DNA from: CAIUKV01 sp041659105
GTDB taxonomy: Bacteria; Actinomycetota; Acidimicrobiia; IMCC26256; PALSA-555
Direction: 5' to 3'
DNA: 35,293 nucleotides
Assembly: GCA_041659105.1 (NCBI GenBank)
Contig: JBAZYX010000030.1
Span: 1-35,293 of the forward strand
In this document: piece after piece, positions 1 through 8,300 of the stretch
Layout of the letters: each line of letters begins with the position of its first letter
Position numbering within the stretch: position 1 is the first letter of the stretch
Translations under genes and position numbers: made by a program
Notes under the pieces: model-generated
Database searches by the model: none
What the model saw: the letters and a program-made list of their open reading frames with translations, nothing else
Told to the model about the DNA's origin: nothing

Positions 1-63
1 CTACTTCCAAGAGAGGAACGCGCTGCAAAACCCTGGACGCGGGTTCAATTCCCGCCACCGCCT
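1..63 (+). ncRNA. ssrA: tmRNA (ssrA), 3' end only
   Basis: The window opens inside a structured RNA gene. Bases 39-55 form a T-arm (GCGGG, loop TTCAATT, CCCGC), preceded by GGAC and followed by a seven-base acceptor strand CACCGCC at 56-62. The block GGACGCGGGTTCAATTCCCGC closely matches the conserved 3' end of bacterial tmRNA, which rescues stalled ribosomes and tags their products for degradation. A tRNA is unlikely because no anticodon stem-loop can be drawn just upstream. The 5' half, the tag-peptide frame and the pseudoknots lie outside the window. CCA is not fully encoded: TCC follows the acceptor strand. A duplicated tmRNA 3' end left by island integration is an alternative. Confidence 0.6.
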
Positions 64-86
64 CCGATCAGAAGACGGGTGATCGG
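64..86. terminator. Hairpin after the tmRNA end
   Basis: CCGATCA at 64-70 pairs perfectly with TGATCGG at 80-86 across a nine-base loop. It follows the tmRNA acceptor strand directly and lies just past the stop of the converging glycosyltransferase gene (97). It could end transcription from both sides. No U-tract follows, so termination strength is uncertain. Confidence 0.4.
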
Positions 87-96
87 CTCGAGTCGT

Positions 97-1353
97 TCAC
101 GGACGGTCTTCCGGGATCCGTTGCGCCTGGAGTTGGCTCCGGACCGCGGCGAGGAAGTCTGCCTCGATGTCGGCCCAATCGAAGTTCGCCTCGACGGTTC
201 GCCTGCCGGCATCGGCCAACCGCGTGCGCAGGCCCTCGTCCGTGAGAACGCGGATGCACGCCTCCGCGATCGCGGCAGTGGAGTCGGCAAGAAGGACGTT
301 GTCGCCCTGGGAAACCGGGAGACCCTCCGCTCCGACCGTTGTCGAGACAACGGGAATGCCGTGCGCCCAGGCTTCGAGGATCTTCAAGCGCGTTCCGCTT
401 CCAACGAGCAGCGGAACGACGACCGCGTGGGCCTTCTCGAGCTCGTCCTCCATCCGCTTGACCGCGCCCACGACCACCACTCCTTCGATGCCGGCGAGCT
501 GTTGCACCGCGGCACCCGCCTTCCCGACGATCCGAAACTGAGCGTCCGGTATCCGCTGTCGAACCAGGGGGAAGACGTCGCGTGCGAAGTACGCGGCCGC
601 ATCCGAATTCGCGAAGTACGACATGGTGCCCTGGAACAACAGCGTCGCCGGCCCGGCAGCTTCGGAGAATCCGACCGGCTCCCGGGGGATCTCGTAGCCA
701 TTCGGGACGACCATCACCTGCCCGCGCGCGTCCAACAGCTCACGGTCGACGTCGCTGCACACCGTGACGAGCGATGCCTCGGCACAAGCCCGCTTCTGCA
801 CGCGATGCCAAGCGTGGGCTTCGGTGGCTTGGACGTATCTCCACGCCAACGCGGAGAGGTGTCGATGGTGCGAACCGACTGCGGCTCGGCGGCGCTGCAT
901 CACGTCGATGAGGACTGGGAAGTCCAAGATCCTGACGGACGCGTGCCAGCCGCCGAGGAACGGCGCGCCCAACACCTGGTAGGCCCCCGCCCACACGACG
1001 TCGAACCGGTCTTCGCCGACTGCTGCTCGCATCGAGCTCCGGATCGCCGGAAAGTCGATGTGGCCCAAGGGATCCCGCAACGGCCACCACCGAGCGCCGA
1101 GGGTGGACAGCCGGCGTCGGGGTCGCTCGACCACGGGCACCTCGACGACGTGAGCCGTGGGGAGAACGGCCGACGCGGCGGCGAGCATCTCGTCATGGCC
1201 GGGGTTGTCGACCAGGACGCAGACGTGGAGATCCCCGAGGTCGTTGAGCGCGTGCAGCATCGCCGCGACGCGATGCTGACCGCCGCTCCGGATGGGCCAG
1301 GGCCACGCGTTGCATATCGCAAGGATGCGCGGTGGATGGCGTGATGCGAGCAC
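97..1353 (-). CDS. Glycosyltransferase, GT-B fold (GT4-like)
   Basis: A 418-residue protein of the size expected for GT-B glycosyltransferases, which move a sugar from a nucleotide-sugar to an acceptor at the cytoplasmic face. The N-terminal Rossmann half starts with RILAICNAWPWPIRSGG (about residues 9-25), including the early glycine-rich loop. The C-terminal donor-binding half holds GSGTRLKILEAWAHG and then PVVSTTVGAEGL (about 317-345). This is the pattern of the GT4 subgroup in which the first Glu of the EX7E motif is replaced. The start is GTG at 1353 with GGAG a few bases upstream. It is a lone gene converging on the tmRNA and separated from the next gene by a hairpin. It looks less GC-rich than its neighbours, so transfer is possible. 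Donor and acceptor cannot be predicted. Confidence 0.85.
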   Translation of the reverse strand: MLASRHPPRILAICNAWPWPIRSGGQHRVAAMLHALNDLGDLHVCVLVDNPGHDEMLAAASAVLPTAHVVEVPVVERPRRRLSTLGARWWPLRDPLGHIDFPAIRSSMRAAVGEDRFDVVWAGAYQVLGAPFLGGWHASVRILDFPVLIDVMQRRRAAVGSHHRHLSALAWRYVQATEAHAWHRVQKRACAEASLVTVCSDVDRELLDARGQVMVVPNGYEIPREPVGFSEAAGPATLLFQGTMSYFANSDAAAYFARDVFPLVRQRIPDAQFRIVGKAGAAVQQLAGIEGVVVVGAVKRMEDELEKAHAVVVPLLVGSGTRLKILEAWAHGIPVVSTTVGAEGLPVSQGDNVLLADSTAAIAEACIRVLTDEGLRTRLADAGRRTVEANFDWADIEADFLAAVRSQLQAQRIPEDRP

Positions 1354-1373
1354 GGGCGCTCCGGGGAAAGGTG

Positions 1374-1400
1374 GTGTCGGAGAATGTACGACTCCGACGC
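1374..1400 (-). terminator. Hairpin between VOC gene and glycosyltransferase
   Basis: GTCGGAG (1376-1382) pairs with CTCCGAC (1392-1398) around a nine-base loop. One wobble and one further pair extend the stem outward. It lies about 25 bases past the stop of the VOC gene on the same strand and so probably ends that transcript. No U-tract is visible. Confidence 0.4.
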
Positions 1401-1424
1401 AACGTCTTCAGTACGCGCCGATCG

Positions 1425-1901
1425 TCACGACTCGCCGTCGGCGGCAGCCTGCAGGGCGGCGAGATCGAGCTTGCGCATCTGCAGCATCGCCCGCATCGCG
1501 CGCTCGGCCTTCGTCGGGTCGGGGTCGGCGAAGATCTCGGCCATGCCCGGCGGGACGACCTGCCACGACAGGCCGTAGCGGTCCTTCAGCCAGCCGCACA
1601 TGCTCTCCTCGCCGCCGTCGGTGAGCTTCTCCCAGTAGTAGTCCACCTCGGCCTGGTCGGCGCAGTTGACGAGAAGGGAGATCGCCTCGTCGAACGTGAA
1701 CTGCGGGCCACCGTTGATCGCGGTGTACTGCTGCCCGTCGAGCTCGAACTCCACCGTCAGCACGGTGCCCACCGGTCCCGGACCGGCCTCGGTGTAGCGG
1801 GCGACCTCGGTGACGCGGGAGTTCGGGAAGACCGAGACGTAGAACTCGGCAGCCTCGAGGGCCTGGGTGTCGAACCAGAGGTTGGGGGTGATGCGAGGCA
1901 T
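1425..1901 (-). CDS. PhnB-like VOC-superfamily protein
   Basis: A 158-residue protein of the vicinal-oxygen-chelate fold, in the branch named after PhnB and '3-demethylubiquinone-9 3-methyltransferase'. Despite the name, most members have no proven methyltransferase activity. Family marks are the opening TPNLWFDTQALEAAEFYVSV, the segment FELDGQQYTAINGGPQFTF (about residues 52-70), and CGWLKDRYGLSWQVVPPG near residue 110, followed by a C-terminal helix. Length is normal. The ATG at 1901 gives the canonical N-terminus. It has no evident operon partner: RNase D ends about 70 bases upstream and the hairpin at 1374-1400 follows. Substrate unknown. Confidence 0.85.
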   Translation of the reverse strand: MPRITPNLWFDTQALEAAEFYVSVFPNSRVTEVARYTEAGPGPVGTVLTVEFELDGQQYTAINGGPQFTFDEAISLLVNCADQAEVDYYWEKLTDGGEESMCGWLKDRYGLSWQVVPPGMAEIFADPDPTKAERAMRAMLQMRKLDLAALQAAADGES

Positions 1902-1973
1902 GGCTGCTCCTCGGTGGGTGGGGGAACCGTGTTTCCGGGGTCCGACGCAACGCCCGGCCGGAACTCATCGCGG

Positions 1974-3140
1974 TCAGCCCTCGAGGCGGAGGTGGCGGCC
2001 GCCGTCGACGAGGCGGACCACGGCCTCGCCCGCGAGCACCTTGCGCAGCCCCTGGCCGCACAACGCCGCGCGCCAACCCTGATCGAGCCGGCACGGGCGG
2101 CCGTACACGAGGTCCTTCACGTCGTCGCGCGTGCCGAGGAGCTTCTTGTCGATCCGCTCGCTGCTCGCGAGCTCGGTGACCCAGGCAGACAGGAGCGACA
2201 CCGCGGCGTCGAGCTCGGGGATGTCCTCGTGCTTCGGGGGCCGCCGCAGCAGATCGGGATCCATGGCCCGGCCCGTCTCGACGGCCTCGAGCAGCTCGCG
2301 CACCGCGGCGTTCGGCAGACCCGACACGCCGCGCATCTTCTGCACGTCGTCGGCGGTGCGGGGCGGTCGACCCACCACCGCCGCGAGGGCGAGCTCCGAC
2401 AGCACGAAGCGCGGCGGCACGTCGAGGCGCTGCGCGCGCCGGTCGCGCCACGCGGCCACGGCCTGCGCGACCCGCGCCTTCTCGCCGCGCATCGTCGACG
2501 CGCCCTTGATCCGCCACCACGCGGTGTCGGGATCGGTGGCCTTCGCGGGTGCCGTGCGCAGCAGCTCGCACTCCGTGGTCGCCCACGCCTCCCGGCCGAG
2601 GGCCTCGAGCCGGTCGCGCAGCTCGGCGGCGAGGAGGAAGAGGTAGGCGACGTCGTCGGCCGCATACCGCTTGACCGAGTCGGTGAGCGGCCGCGCGGCC
2701 CAGTCGGTGAGCTGCTCGCTCTTGTCGAGTCGCACGCCCAGCAGCACCGACACGAGCGACGCGAGCGACGGCGTGCCGAGCCCCACGAAGCCGGCCGCGA
2801 GCTGCACGTCGAACAGGCCGGCCGGTCGTGCACCCACCGCGCGTTCGAGGATCGGCAGGTCGCTCGCGCCCGCGTGCGTGATCATCGTGGCCGGACCGTG
2901 CAGCACGTCGGCCAGCGCGTGCACGTCGCACGCGAACGGGTCGACGAGCGCGACGCCCGTGCGCCACGACATCTGTACGAGGCACAGCTTCGGCCAGTAG
3001 CTGCGCTCGGCGAGGAACTCCGTGTCGAGGCCGTACGCGGGCTCGTCGAGCAGGATCTTCACCAGCTCGCCGAGCGCGCGGTCGTCGGCGATCCAGCGGA
3101 CCTCCGGGGTGGGGATCGTCGCGCGCGGCTGGTCGGTCAT
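1974..3140 (-). CDS. rnd: Ribonuclease D-like 3'-5' exonuclease
   Basis: A 388-residue DEDDy-family exoribonuclease with an HRDC domain. RNase D trims 3' ends of tRNA and other structured RNAs. Catalytic residues are visible: D39 and E41 in LDTEF (Exo I), D94 in HAGASDLPIL (Exo II), and Y159/D163 in RYAADDVAYL (Exo III, YxxxD). An HRDC-like helical region follows at about residues 215-300 (RFVLSELALAAVVGRPPRT). The ATG at 3140 overlaps the stop of the upstream SDR as ATGA, so the two are probably co-translated. The open frame continues upstream, but only as the shadow of that SDR. The C-terminus GWRAALCGQGLRKVLAGEA resembles actinobacterial RNase D tails. The symbol reflects family assignment. 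Confidence 0.9.
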   Translation of the reverse strand: MTDQPRATIPTPEVRWIADDRALGELVKILLDEPAYGLDTEFLAERSYWPKLCLVQMSWRTGVALVDPFACDVHALADVLHGPATMITHAGASDLPILERAVGARPAGLFDVQLAAGFVGLGTPSLASLVSVLLGVRLDKSEQLTDWAARPLTDSVKRYAADDVAYLFLLAAELRDRLEALGREAWATTECELLRTAPAKATDPDTAWWRIKGASTMRGEKARVAQAVAAWRDRRAQRLDVPPRFVLSELALAAVVGRPPRTADDVQKMRGVSGLPNAAVRELLEAVETGRAMDPDLLRRPPKHEDIPELDAAVSLLSAWVTELASSERIDKKLLGTRDDVKDLVYGRPCRLDQGWRAALCGQGLRKVLAGEAVVRLVDGGRHLRLEG

Positions 3141-3961
3141 TCGGTCGGGTTCCCTGCGTAGCGGGCGAGATCGCGGTCGATCCGCTCCTGGTCGGAGGTG
3201 GACCGCCACGCGTCGAGGAGGTCGTCGCCCATGGGGTCGCACGACGACCGCAGCGGCCCGTCGTCGGCGAGGACGGTGTCGACGATGCGCGCCGCGGCCG
3301 CGGCCGGCGACACGGCGGCCGCGCGGATCATGTCGCGCGAGCCCATCATCCGCTCGGCCGCGGCGCGGTACGGCGCGTGCTCCACCGCGGTGATGTACTC
3401 CGAGCTGGCGAGTCCGTCGGTGGCCACCGGCCCGGGCATCACCTCCACCACCCGGATCCCGAACGGCGCGAGCTCCATCACGAGCGTCTCGCAGAGCGCG
3501 CTCATCGCGGCCTTCGACGCGCGGTACGCGCCGTAGAACGGGGAGGCGAGCAGCACGCTCGCGGAGGTGATGGTGCAGATCACGCCCTCGCCGCGCGTCC
3601 GCAGGATCGGGATCGCCTGCTGGAGCACGGCGATCTGGCCGACGTAGTTCGTCTCGACCATGCTCCGCACGAGGTCGAGCGGCACGGCCTCCACCGGGAG
3701 GTAGCCGGTCTGCAGCCCCGCGTTGTTGACCACCACCCGCAGATCGTCGGGCAAGTCGAGCGGGGTGACCGCGGTGAGGTCGAGGGGCTGCACCGAGAGC
3801 GCGATCCCGGCCTCGGCCGCGTCGTCGGCCAGCGGGCCGGCTGTGGCGGGGTCGCGGACGGCCGCGATCACGGAGAAGCCGCGCCGCCCGAGCTCGAGCG
3901 CGACGGCGCGCCCGATGCCCCGGTTCGCGCCCGTGACCAGCGCCGTTCCGTGTGCGTCCAT
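3137..3961 (-). CDS. Short-chain dehydrogenase/reductase (classical SDR)
   Basis: A 274-residue NAD(P)-dependent oxidoreductase. Cofactor motif TGANRGIG lies at about residues 9-16, VNNAG at about 88-92, and the catalytic Ser in ITSASV precedes YRASK (Tyr and Lys). PGPVATDG follows the active site as in other classical SDRs. The protein is somewhat long because of a C-terminal extension. The ATG at 3961 places the Gly-rich loop at the usual distance. The 3' end overlaps the RNase D start by four bases (ATGA), suggesting one bicistronic message although the functions seem unrelated. A terminator-like hairpin separates it from yceI. The substrate cannot be predicted. Confidence 0.88.
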   Translation of the reverse strand: MDAHGTALVTGANRGIGRAVALELGRRGFSVIAAVRDPATAGPLADDAAEAGIALSVQPLDLTAVTPLDLPDDLRVVVNNAGLQTGYLPVEAVPLDLVRSMVETNYVGQIAVLQQAIPILRTRGEGVICTITSASVLLASPFYGAYRASKAAMSALCETLVMELAPFGIRVVEVMPGPVATDGLASSEYITAVEHAPYRAAAERMMGSRDMIRAAAVSPAAAAARIVDTVLADDGPLRSSCDPMGDDLLDAWRSTSDQERIDRDLARYAGNPTE

Positions 3962-4011
3962 GCCCGCATCCTGGCACCGGTTCCGGGTTCCGGTCGGGAC
4001 GCGCACGCGAA

Positions 4012-4037
4012 CCGGCGGCCCACGGTGGGGCCGCCGG
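4012..4037 (-). terminator. Perfect 10-bp hairpin downstream of yceI
   Basis: CCGGCGGCCC (4012-4021) pairs perfectly with GGGCCGCCGG (4028-4037) around a six-base loop. It lies about 40 bases past the yceI stop and just upstream of the SDR start on the same strand, so it most likely ends the yceI transcript. The flank is not U-rich, as is common in GC-rich actinobacterial terminators. Confidence 0.5.
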
Positions 4038-4077
4038 AACGCATTCGGGGGAGTGCTGAAGCGGGTGCAGCGGTGGA

Positions 4078-4647
4078 TCAGGCCTCGGATCGCCGGATGG
4101 CCTCGATCTCGAGCGCGATCGGGATCTTGTGCCCCAGCACCACGCCGCCGCCGTTGACCGGGGCGTTCCACTCGAGGCCGAAGTCGCGCCGGTCGATCTC
4201 GCCGGTGGCCGAGAAGCCGACCCGGGTGTCCCCGAAGGGGGTCTCGGGCACGAAGCCGAGGACCTCGAGCTTCAGGGCGACAGGGCGGGTCACGCCGCGG
4301 AGCGACAGCTCGCCATCGACCACGTAGTCGTCACCGTCGGGCCGGATGGCTGTGGAGCGGTAGCTCATCGTCGGGTACTGCTCGACGTCGAAGAAGTCGG
4401 CCGAGCGCACGTGGGCGTCCCGGTCGGCGCTGTTCGTGTCGATCGAGGCGAGGTCGACGTCGGCCTGCACGCTCGAGCTGGCGAGCGAGTCGCCCACCAC
4501 GAACGAGCCCGAGAAGTCGTTGAAGGTGCCGCGCACCTTCGAGACCATCAGGTGGCGGATGACGAAGGAGACCTCGGAGTGGCTCTGGTCGATGTCCCAG
4601 GTGCCGTTGAGGGTCTGGACGAGGTCGGGGGAGACGGTCGTGGTCAT
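4078..4647 (-). CDS. YceI-family lipocalin-like protein
   Basis: A 189-residue YceI-family protein. The fold is a lipocalin-like beta-barrel that binds isoprenoid or other amphipathic molecules. Characteristic stretches are GTWDIDQSHSEVSFVIRHLM near residue 15, FNDFSGSFVVGD, the series SADRDAHVRSADFFDVEQYP (about 73-92), and the end GVVLGHKIPIALEIEA. There is no signal peptide, so this is probably a cytoplasmic form, as is usual in actinobacteria. The start ATG at 4647 has a clear AAGGAG Shine-Dalgarno. It is divergent from a MarR regulator; the shared spacer holds inverted repeats and the gene is probably regulated by that MarR protein. The physiological ligand is unknown. Confidence 0.92.
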   Translation of the reverse strand: MTTTVSPDLVQTLNGTWDIDQSHSEVSFVIRHLMVSKVRGTFNDFSGSFVVGDSLASSSVQADVDLASIDTNSADRDAHVRSADFFDVEQYPTMSYRSTAIRPDGDDYVVDGELSLRGVTRPVALKLEVLGFVPETPFGDTRVGFSATGEIDRRDFGLEWNAPVNGGGVVLGHKIPIALEIEAIRRSEA

Positions 4648-4706
4648 CGGATGCTCCTTGGGGTTTCCGGGAGGGGGATCCCGGCGGTACCGGGGCTCGG
4701 TCCCGA

Positions 4707-4712
4707 ATTATG
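4707..4712 (-). promoter_or_regulatory. Possible -10 box of yceI
   Basis: On the minus strand this reads CATAAT, five of six matches to TATAAT, and would place the transcript start near base 4700, about 50 bases before the yceI ATG. No good -35 lies 16-18 bases upstream, so an activator may be needed. A competing site on the same strand is TTGACA (4756-4761) with TAGAGT 16 bases on. Confidence 0.35.
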
Positions 4713-4719
4713 TTGTGTA

Positions 4720-4761
4720 TTCAACTATTGAACACTCTAACACCAATAGTTGAACTGTCAA
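4720..4761. promoter_or_regulatory. Paired palindromic operators between yceI and marR
   Basis: TTCAACTATTG at 4720-4730 is repeated as its exact reverse complement CAATAGTTGAA at 4744-4754. The left copy is itself part of a palindrome, TTCAA-CTA-TTGAA (4720-4732). On the right, TTGA-N4-TCAA (4750-4761) forms another. This AT-rich island stands out in a GC-rich genome and covers both candidate divergent promoters. It is the expected layout for a MarR dimer site controlling its own gene and its neighbour. Binding by the adjacent regulator is inferred. Confidence 0.7.
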
Positions 4762-4778
4762 GTAGTTCGGCATACGAT
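4750..4778 (+). promoter_or_regulatory. marR promoter, probably giving a leaderless mRNA
   Basis: TTGAAC (4750-4755) and TACGAT (4773-4778) are separated by exactly 17 bases, a good sigma-70-type pair. Only six bases lie between the -10 and the ATG at 4785, so the transcript would start at or next to the start codon. No Shine-Dalgarno is present, which fits a leaderless message. The -35 lies inside the palindromic operator. Confidence 0.6.
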
Positions 4779-4784
4779 CTCCCC

Positions 4785-5324
4785 ATGACCGATCCCCGCT
4801 GGTTGGACGACGACGAGAAGCGCCTGTGGATCGGCTGGGTGTTCGCCACCCGCCTGTTCTGGGAGGAGGTCGAACGCGACCTCCAGACCGACGCCGACAT
4901 GCCCTTCGGCTACTACGACATCCTCGTGATGCTCTCGGAGACCCCGGGTCGGGCAATGCGGATGAGCGACCTCGCCGACTCCACCCAGTCGTCGCGCAGC
5001 CGGCTGTCGCACGCGGTGAACCGGCTCGAGCAGCTCGGCTGGGTGCGGCGGCAGTCGTGCCCCGAGGACCGCCGCGGTCAGCTCGCGGTGCTCACCGACG
5101 AGGGCTTCGCCGCCCTCGCGGAGGCCGCGCCTCACCACGTGGAGAGCGTCCGCACCCACCTGTTCGACGTGCTCACCCCCGAGCAGCGCGCCCAGCTCGG
5201 CGACATCACCGAGACCCTGCTCGACCACTTGCTCCCGCTCGTGGCCGCCCGCGGCGACGGTCGCCCGGAGCACTTCGCCCGTGCGCGCGCCGCCAACGCG
5301 GCCGCGCAGGTCGCGCGGCCCTGA
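4785..5324 (+). CDS. MarR-family transcriptional regulator
   Basis: A 179-residue winged-helix regulator. The HTH and wing cover roughly residues 58-110: MRMSDLADSTQSSRSRLSHA, then NRLEQLGWVRR, and the wing PEDRRGQLAVLTDEG with the conserved Asp-Arg. Flanking helices provide the dimer interface typical of MarR proteins, which lose DNA binding when they bind a small ligand or are oxidised. The ATG at 4785 was preferred over upstream in-frame codons because it gives the family N-terminus and sits right at the predicted transcript start. It is divergent from yceI and probably represses both genes through the palindromes at 4720-4761. There are few Cys residues, so I see no sign of a redox sensor. 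It converges, with a nine-base gap, on the large gene ending at 5334. Confidence 0.9.
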   Translation: MTDPRWLDDDEKRLWIGWVFATRLFWEEVERDLQTDADMPFGYYDILVMLSETPGRAMRMSDLADSTQSSRSRLSHAVNRLEQLGWVRRQSCPEDRRGQLAVLTDEGFAALAEAAPHHVESVRTHLFDVLTPEQRAQLGDITETLLDHLLPLVAARGDGRPEHFARARAANAAAQVARP

Positions 5325-5333
5325 CCCAGCCGA

Positions 5334-8300
5334 TCAGGGCGTGCAGTCGGCGAAGTACCGCCAGGTGCCGTCGACGAGGGCCACGTGCACGGTCTGGGGG
5401 CCGGCGGTGCCGCCACTCGCTGCGGTCACGACCACCTCGGTGGTGTTCGGCACCGTGGTGGTCCGCCCATCCGTCGTCCACGCATAGGCCGACGGGGCGC
5501 GGACCTCGTTCACGGTGAACTGCACGGGCGTGTGGTGCCCGGCGGCGAACCCGTCGCACGCGGTGGCGCCGTAGCGCTGGATCACCGCCGGGTGGAGGCG
5601 GGCCCCGAGGAACGCGGTGTCCCCGTTCGTGAGCGCGGTCCCGAGCGCGGCGAGAAACGCCTCGGGCGTCTCGGCCCCGGAGAGGGGCGCGACCGTCACC
5701 ACGGAGGTCAACCCCGCGGGCGGCGCCGGCTCGGCGGGCTGCATCCTGCGCGTCGCGCCCGACCCGACGGTGATGCGGTAGCTCTCCGTGCTCGGCTTCG
5801 GGGCGAGCAGCATCACCACGTTGTCCCGGATCATCACCCGCGCCCGGGGATCCCCATTGGTCAGCGACCACTCGCGCCCCGGACCGCGGGCGGCGTCGTG
5901 GGTCAGCGTGTAGCGCTGCTCCCCGAGGTCGAAGGTGTAGACGACGTCTCCCGAGCCGGCGATCGGAACGGGTTGCCGGAAAACCGAGTACACCGCGGCA
6001 AAGGGCCCGTCGCTGAGCGACGTCTCGGGGTCCGCGCAGACGGTGTACGCCAACTGACCCGGCCCGCAGGGGAACGCCTTCGCCCAGGACGCCGCGGTCC
6101 CGTCTGCGCCGGGTCCGACGAGCGCGCCGCCGTGGTACGACGGCGCGGTCGCCGCGACGCCCTTCGCGGGCGCCGACGGGGTGACGGCACGCAGGTCCAC
6201 GCGGAGGCCGTTCCCGTCGACGGTGAACCGGTTGCCGGACGGCATCACCGCGTAGGGGCCCGCCACGCTGAAGTCGGAGCCGGGATGGGCGAGCGCACCG
6301 AACAGCCAGAACAGCCCGGCCGCGCGGCTCGCTGCCACACGCGCGTCGGCGGTCGAGCCGGACGAGCCGGGCGCGCTCGGAACGCGGTCGAGCGTCGCGC
6401 CGCGGTCGCAGCGGTTGCCCGGGAACGACCCGTCGATCACGCCGTTGCTGCCGATGCTCGTCGTCGGGATGGAGACGGCCGGGCCGTTCATGTTGCCGGT
6501 GGGGTAGTAGGTCGCGCTCTCGACGGTGTGGCCCGCCGGGACGTTGATCGGGATGTGCACCTCGGCGTACCCCGTCTTGTCGGCCACGCCGCGCCCGGTG
6601 CGCAGCGCCCCGTCGGGCGCGCGCGCCCCGATCTGCACCAGCCCGTTGGGATCGAGGTCGGCGATCGGCACGCCGAGGAACGACAGTCCCAGGAACCCGG
6701 TCAACGGGTCGCGGGCAGCCGCGAGCTCGGCGGCGTTGGCGTCGTGCACCTTGCACGTCGCCCCCACGACGGGTTGCGCCGTCTGGGTCTCGGCGGTGAC
6801 GGTCGCCTGCTCCCACGGGGTCGCGTCGAACTCGTACGCGGTTCCGACGCGCTGGCTCGCCGAGTAGTCGCACCGGCGGACCACGGCGTCGATCGTGATC
6901 CGGGGGCCGCCGAGATCGGTGCCGCAGCGCACCGAGCCGGGTCCGGTCGCGGTCTTCGCCGCTCCCGTCCCGCCGCTGCTGCCGCCGCGGGTGGCGACGT
7001 ACACCGCGCCCACCGACAGCGCGAGGGCCGTGAAGCCTGCAACCCACTTCGCGGCCGTGGGGACGCGGCGGTGCTCCGGCTCCGGCTCCGGTGGGGGTTC
7101 GACGACGAAGGCCGCGGGCAACACCGTGACGAGCGGCGCCCACTTCCCCGCCCCGGCCCGCTCGTACCCCAGGAAGTCGTCGAGGTCCCGTACCGCGTCG
7201 GCGTCGGTCACTTCGGCGGTCGACGGTGGCAGATCGCCGAGGGACGGCGCGGCCCCCGTGGTTGCCAGCGGCCGGTCCGCCGGATCAACCGCGAGGTACC
7301 GGTCGATCAGGTCGTCGAGCTCGCCGTGGTCGAGGGCGCGCAGGAACGAACCGAGGGACGCCCGGGGGATGGACGCGTACGCCGTGCGGCTTCGGCGCCG
7401 GGCGCGCAGGCAGAACACGGTGACGTCCCACGTCGCGGTCACGGCGTCGGCGACGAAGTCGGGCCGGACCCGGGCCCGGACCACGTCGCCGAGCGGTGAC
7501 GGACCGGGGAGCGGTCCGGTGTCCCCCGCGTCGACCTCCTCCGCCGACGCGTCGCGGGGCAACGGGAACGATCCGCCGACCATCGCGTCGACGAGGCCCA
7601 CGTCGGTTCCGTGCGCGTGGGCGCCCAGTGCCGACCGCGCGGTGTCCCACGCTCGCTCGAGGTGGTCCTGGGCGCGGATCGCGCGCCCGTCGCAGCGCCG
7701 CAGCCGCGCCGCGCGTCCGGCGGAGAGCAGGTCGCTCCCGAACGCGCCCCGGTCCACGAACCAACCGGCCCGGGTCGTGGCCGGCCGGAGCGTCACCGCG
7801 AGCTGGGGCGGCAGCGCCGCGAGCGGCCGGTCGCCGCGCAGCGCCTCGTGGCACGCGAGCACGCTGCCGACCGCGTAGGTCGCGGCGGCGCGCAGCCACG
7901 GTCCGTCGACGAACTCGCCGCACAGCTCCGTGCGCCCCGGGCGGGGTCGAACGATCAGCCCGGGGGACGTGGCCCGATCCACGAGCAGCATCAGGCCGGG
8001 GGCGAAGGTGCGCGCGTACAGCGCGCCGAGGCGCTTGTTGCGGGCATCGCCCACCGCGACGCTCAGGTGGGTCGAGTAGCCGGTGAGCGCGTAGTCGGCG
8101 GGCAGCCGTGTCGTCAGCTCGCGCCGCGCCGCGCGGGACCAGCGGGCGACGGTGTCGCCGAACCCCGGCTCGACCGCGATCGGCGGGACGGCGACCTCGG
8201 CTTCGCTCCCGTCGGCGCTGACCACCACGCCCGACCGCGTCCGCCGCGCGTGTGGATCGCCGGGGTCGAGCGCGCCGCCGCGGAGGTCGAGTCCGGGGAG

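Noticed and set aside
39..55. T-arm read as the end of a tRNA gene
   Set aside because: No anticodon stem-loop or variable loop of tRNA geometry can be drawn in the 38 bases before it; the sequence matches the tmRNA end better.
1332..3161. Long plus-strand open frame over the VOC and RNase D genes
   Set aside because: It is rich in Arg, His, Gly and Glu with no domain and runs opposite two clear genes. It is a GC-bias shadow.
1974..3977. RNase D fused to a 280-residue N-terminal extension
   Set aside because: The extension overlaps a full SDR gene in another frame and has no domain. The ATG at 3140 with an ATGA overlap explains the start.
5385..7499. 704-codon plus-strand frame
   Set aside because: It is the antisense shadow of the 1042-aa gene; its composition is Arg/Gly/Val low-complexity without family motifs.
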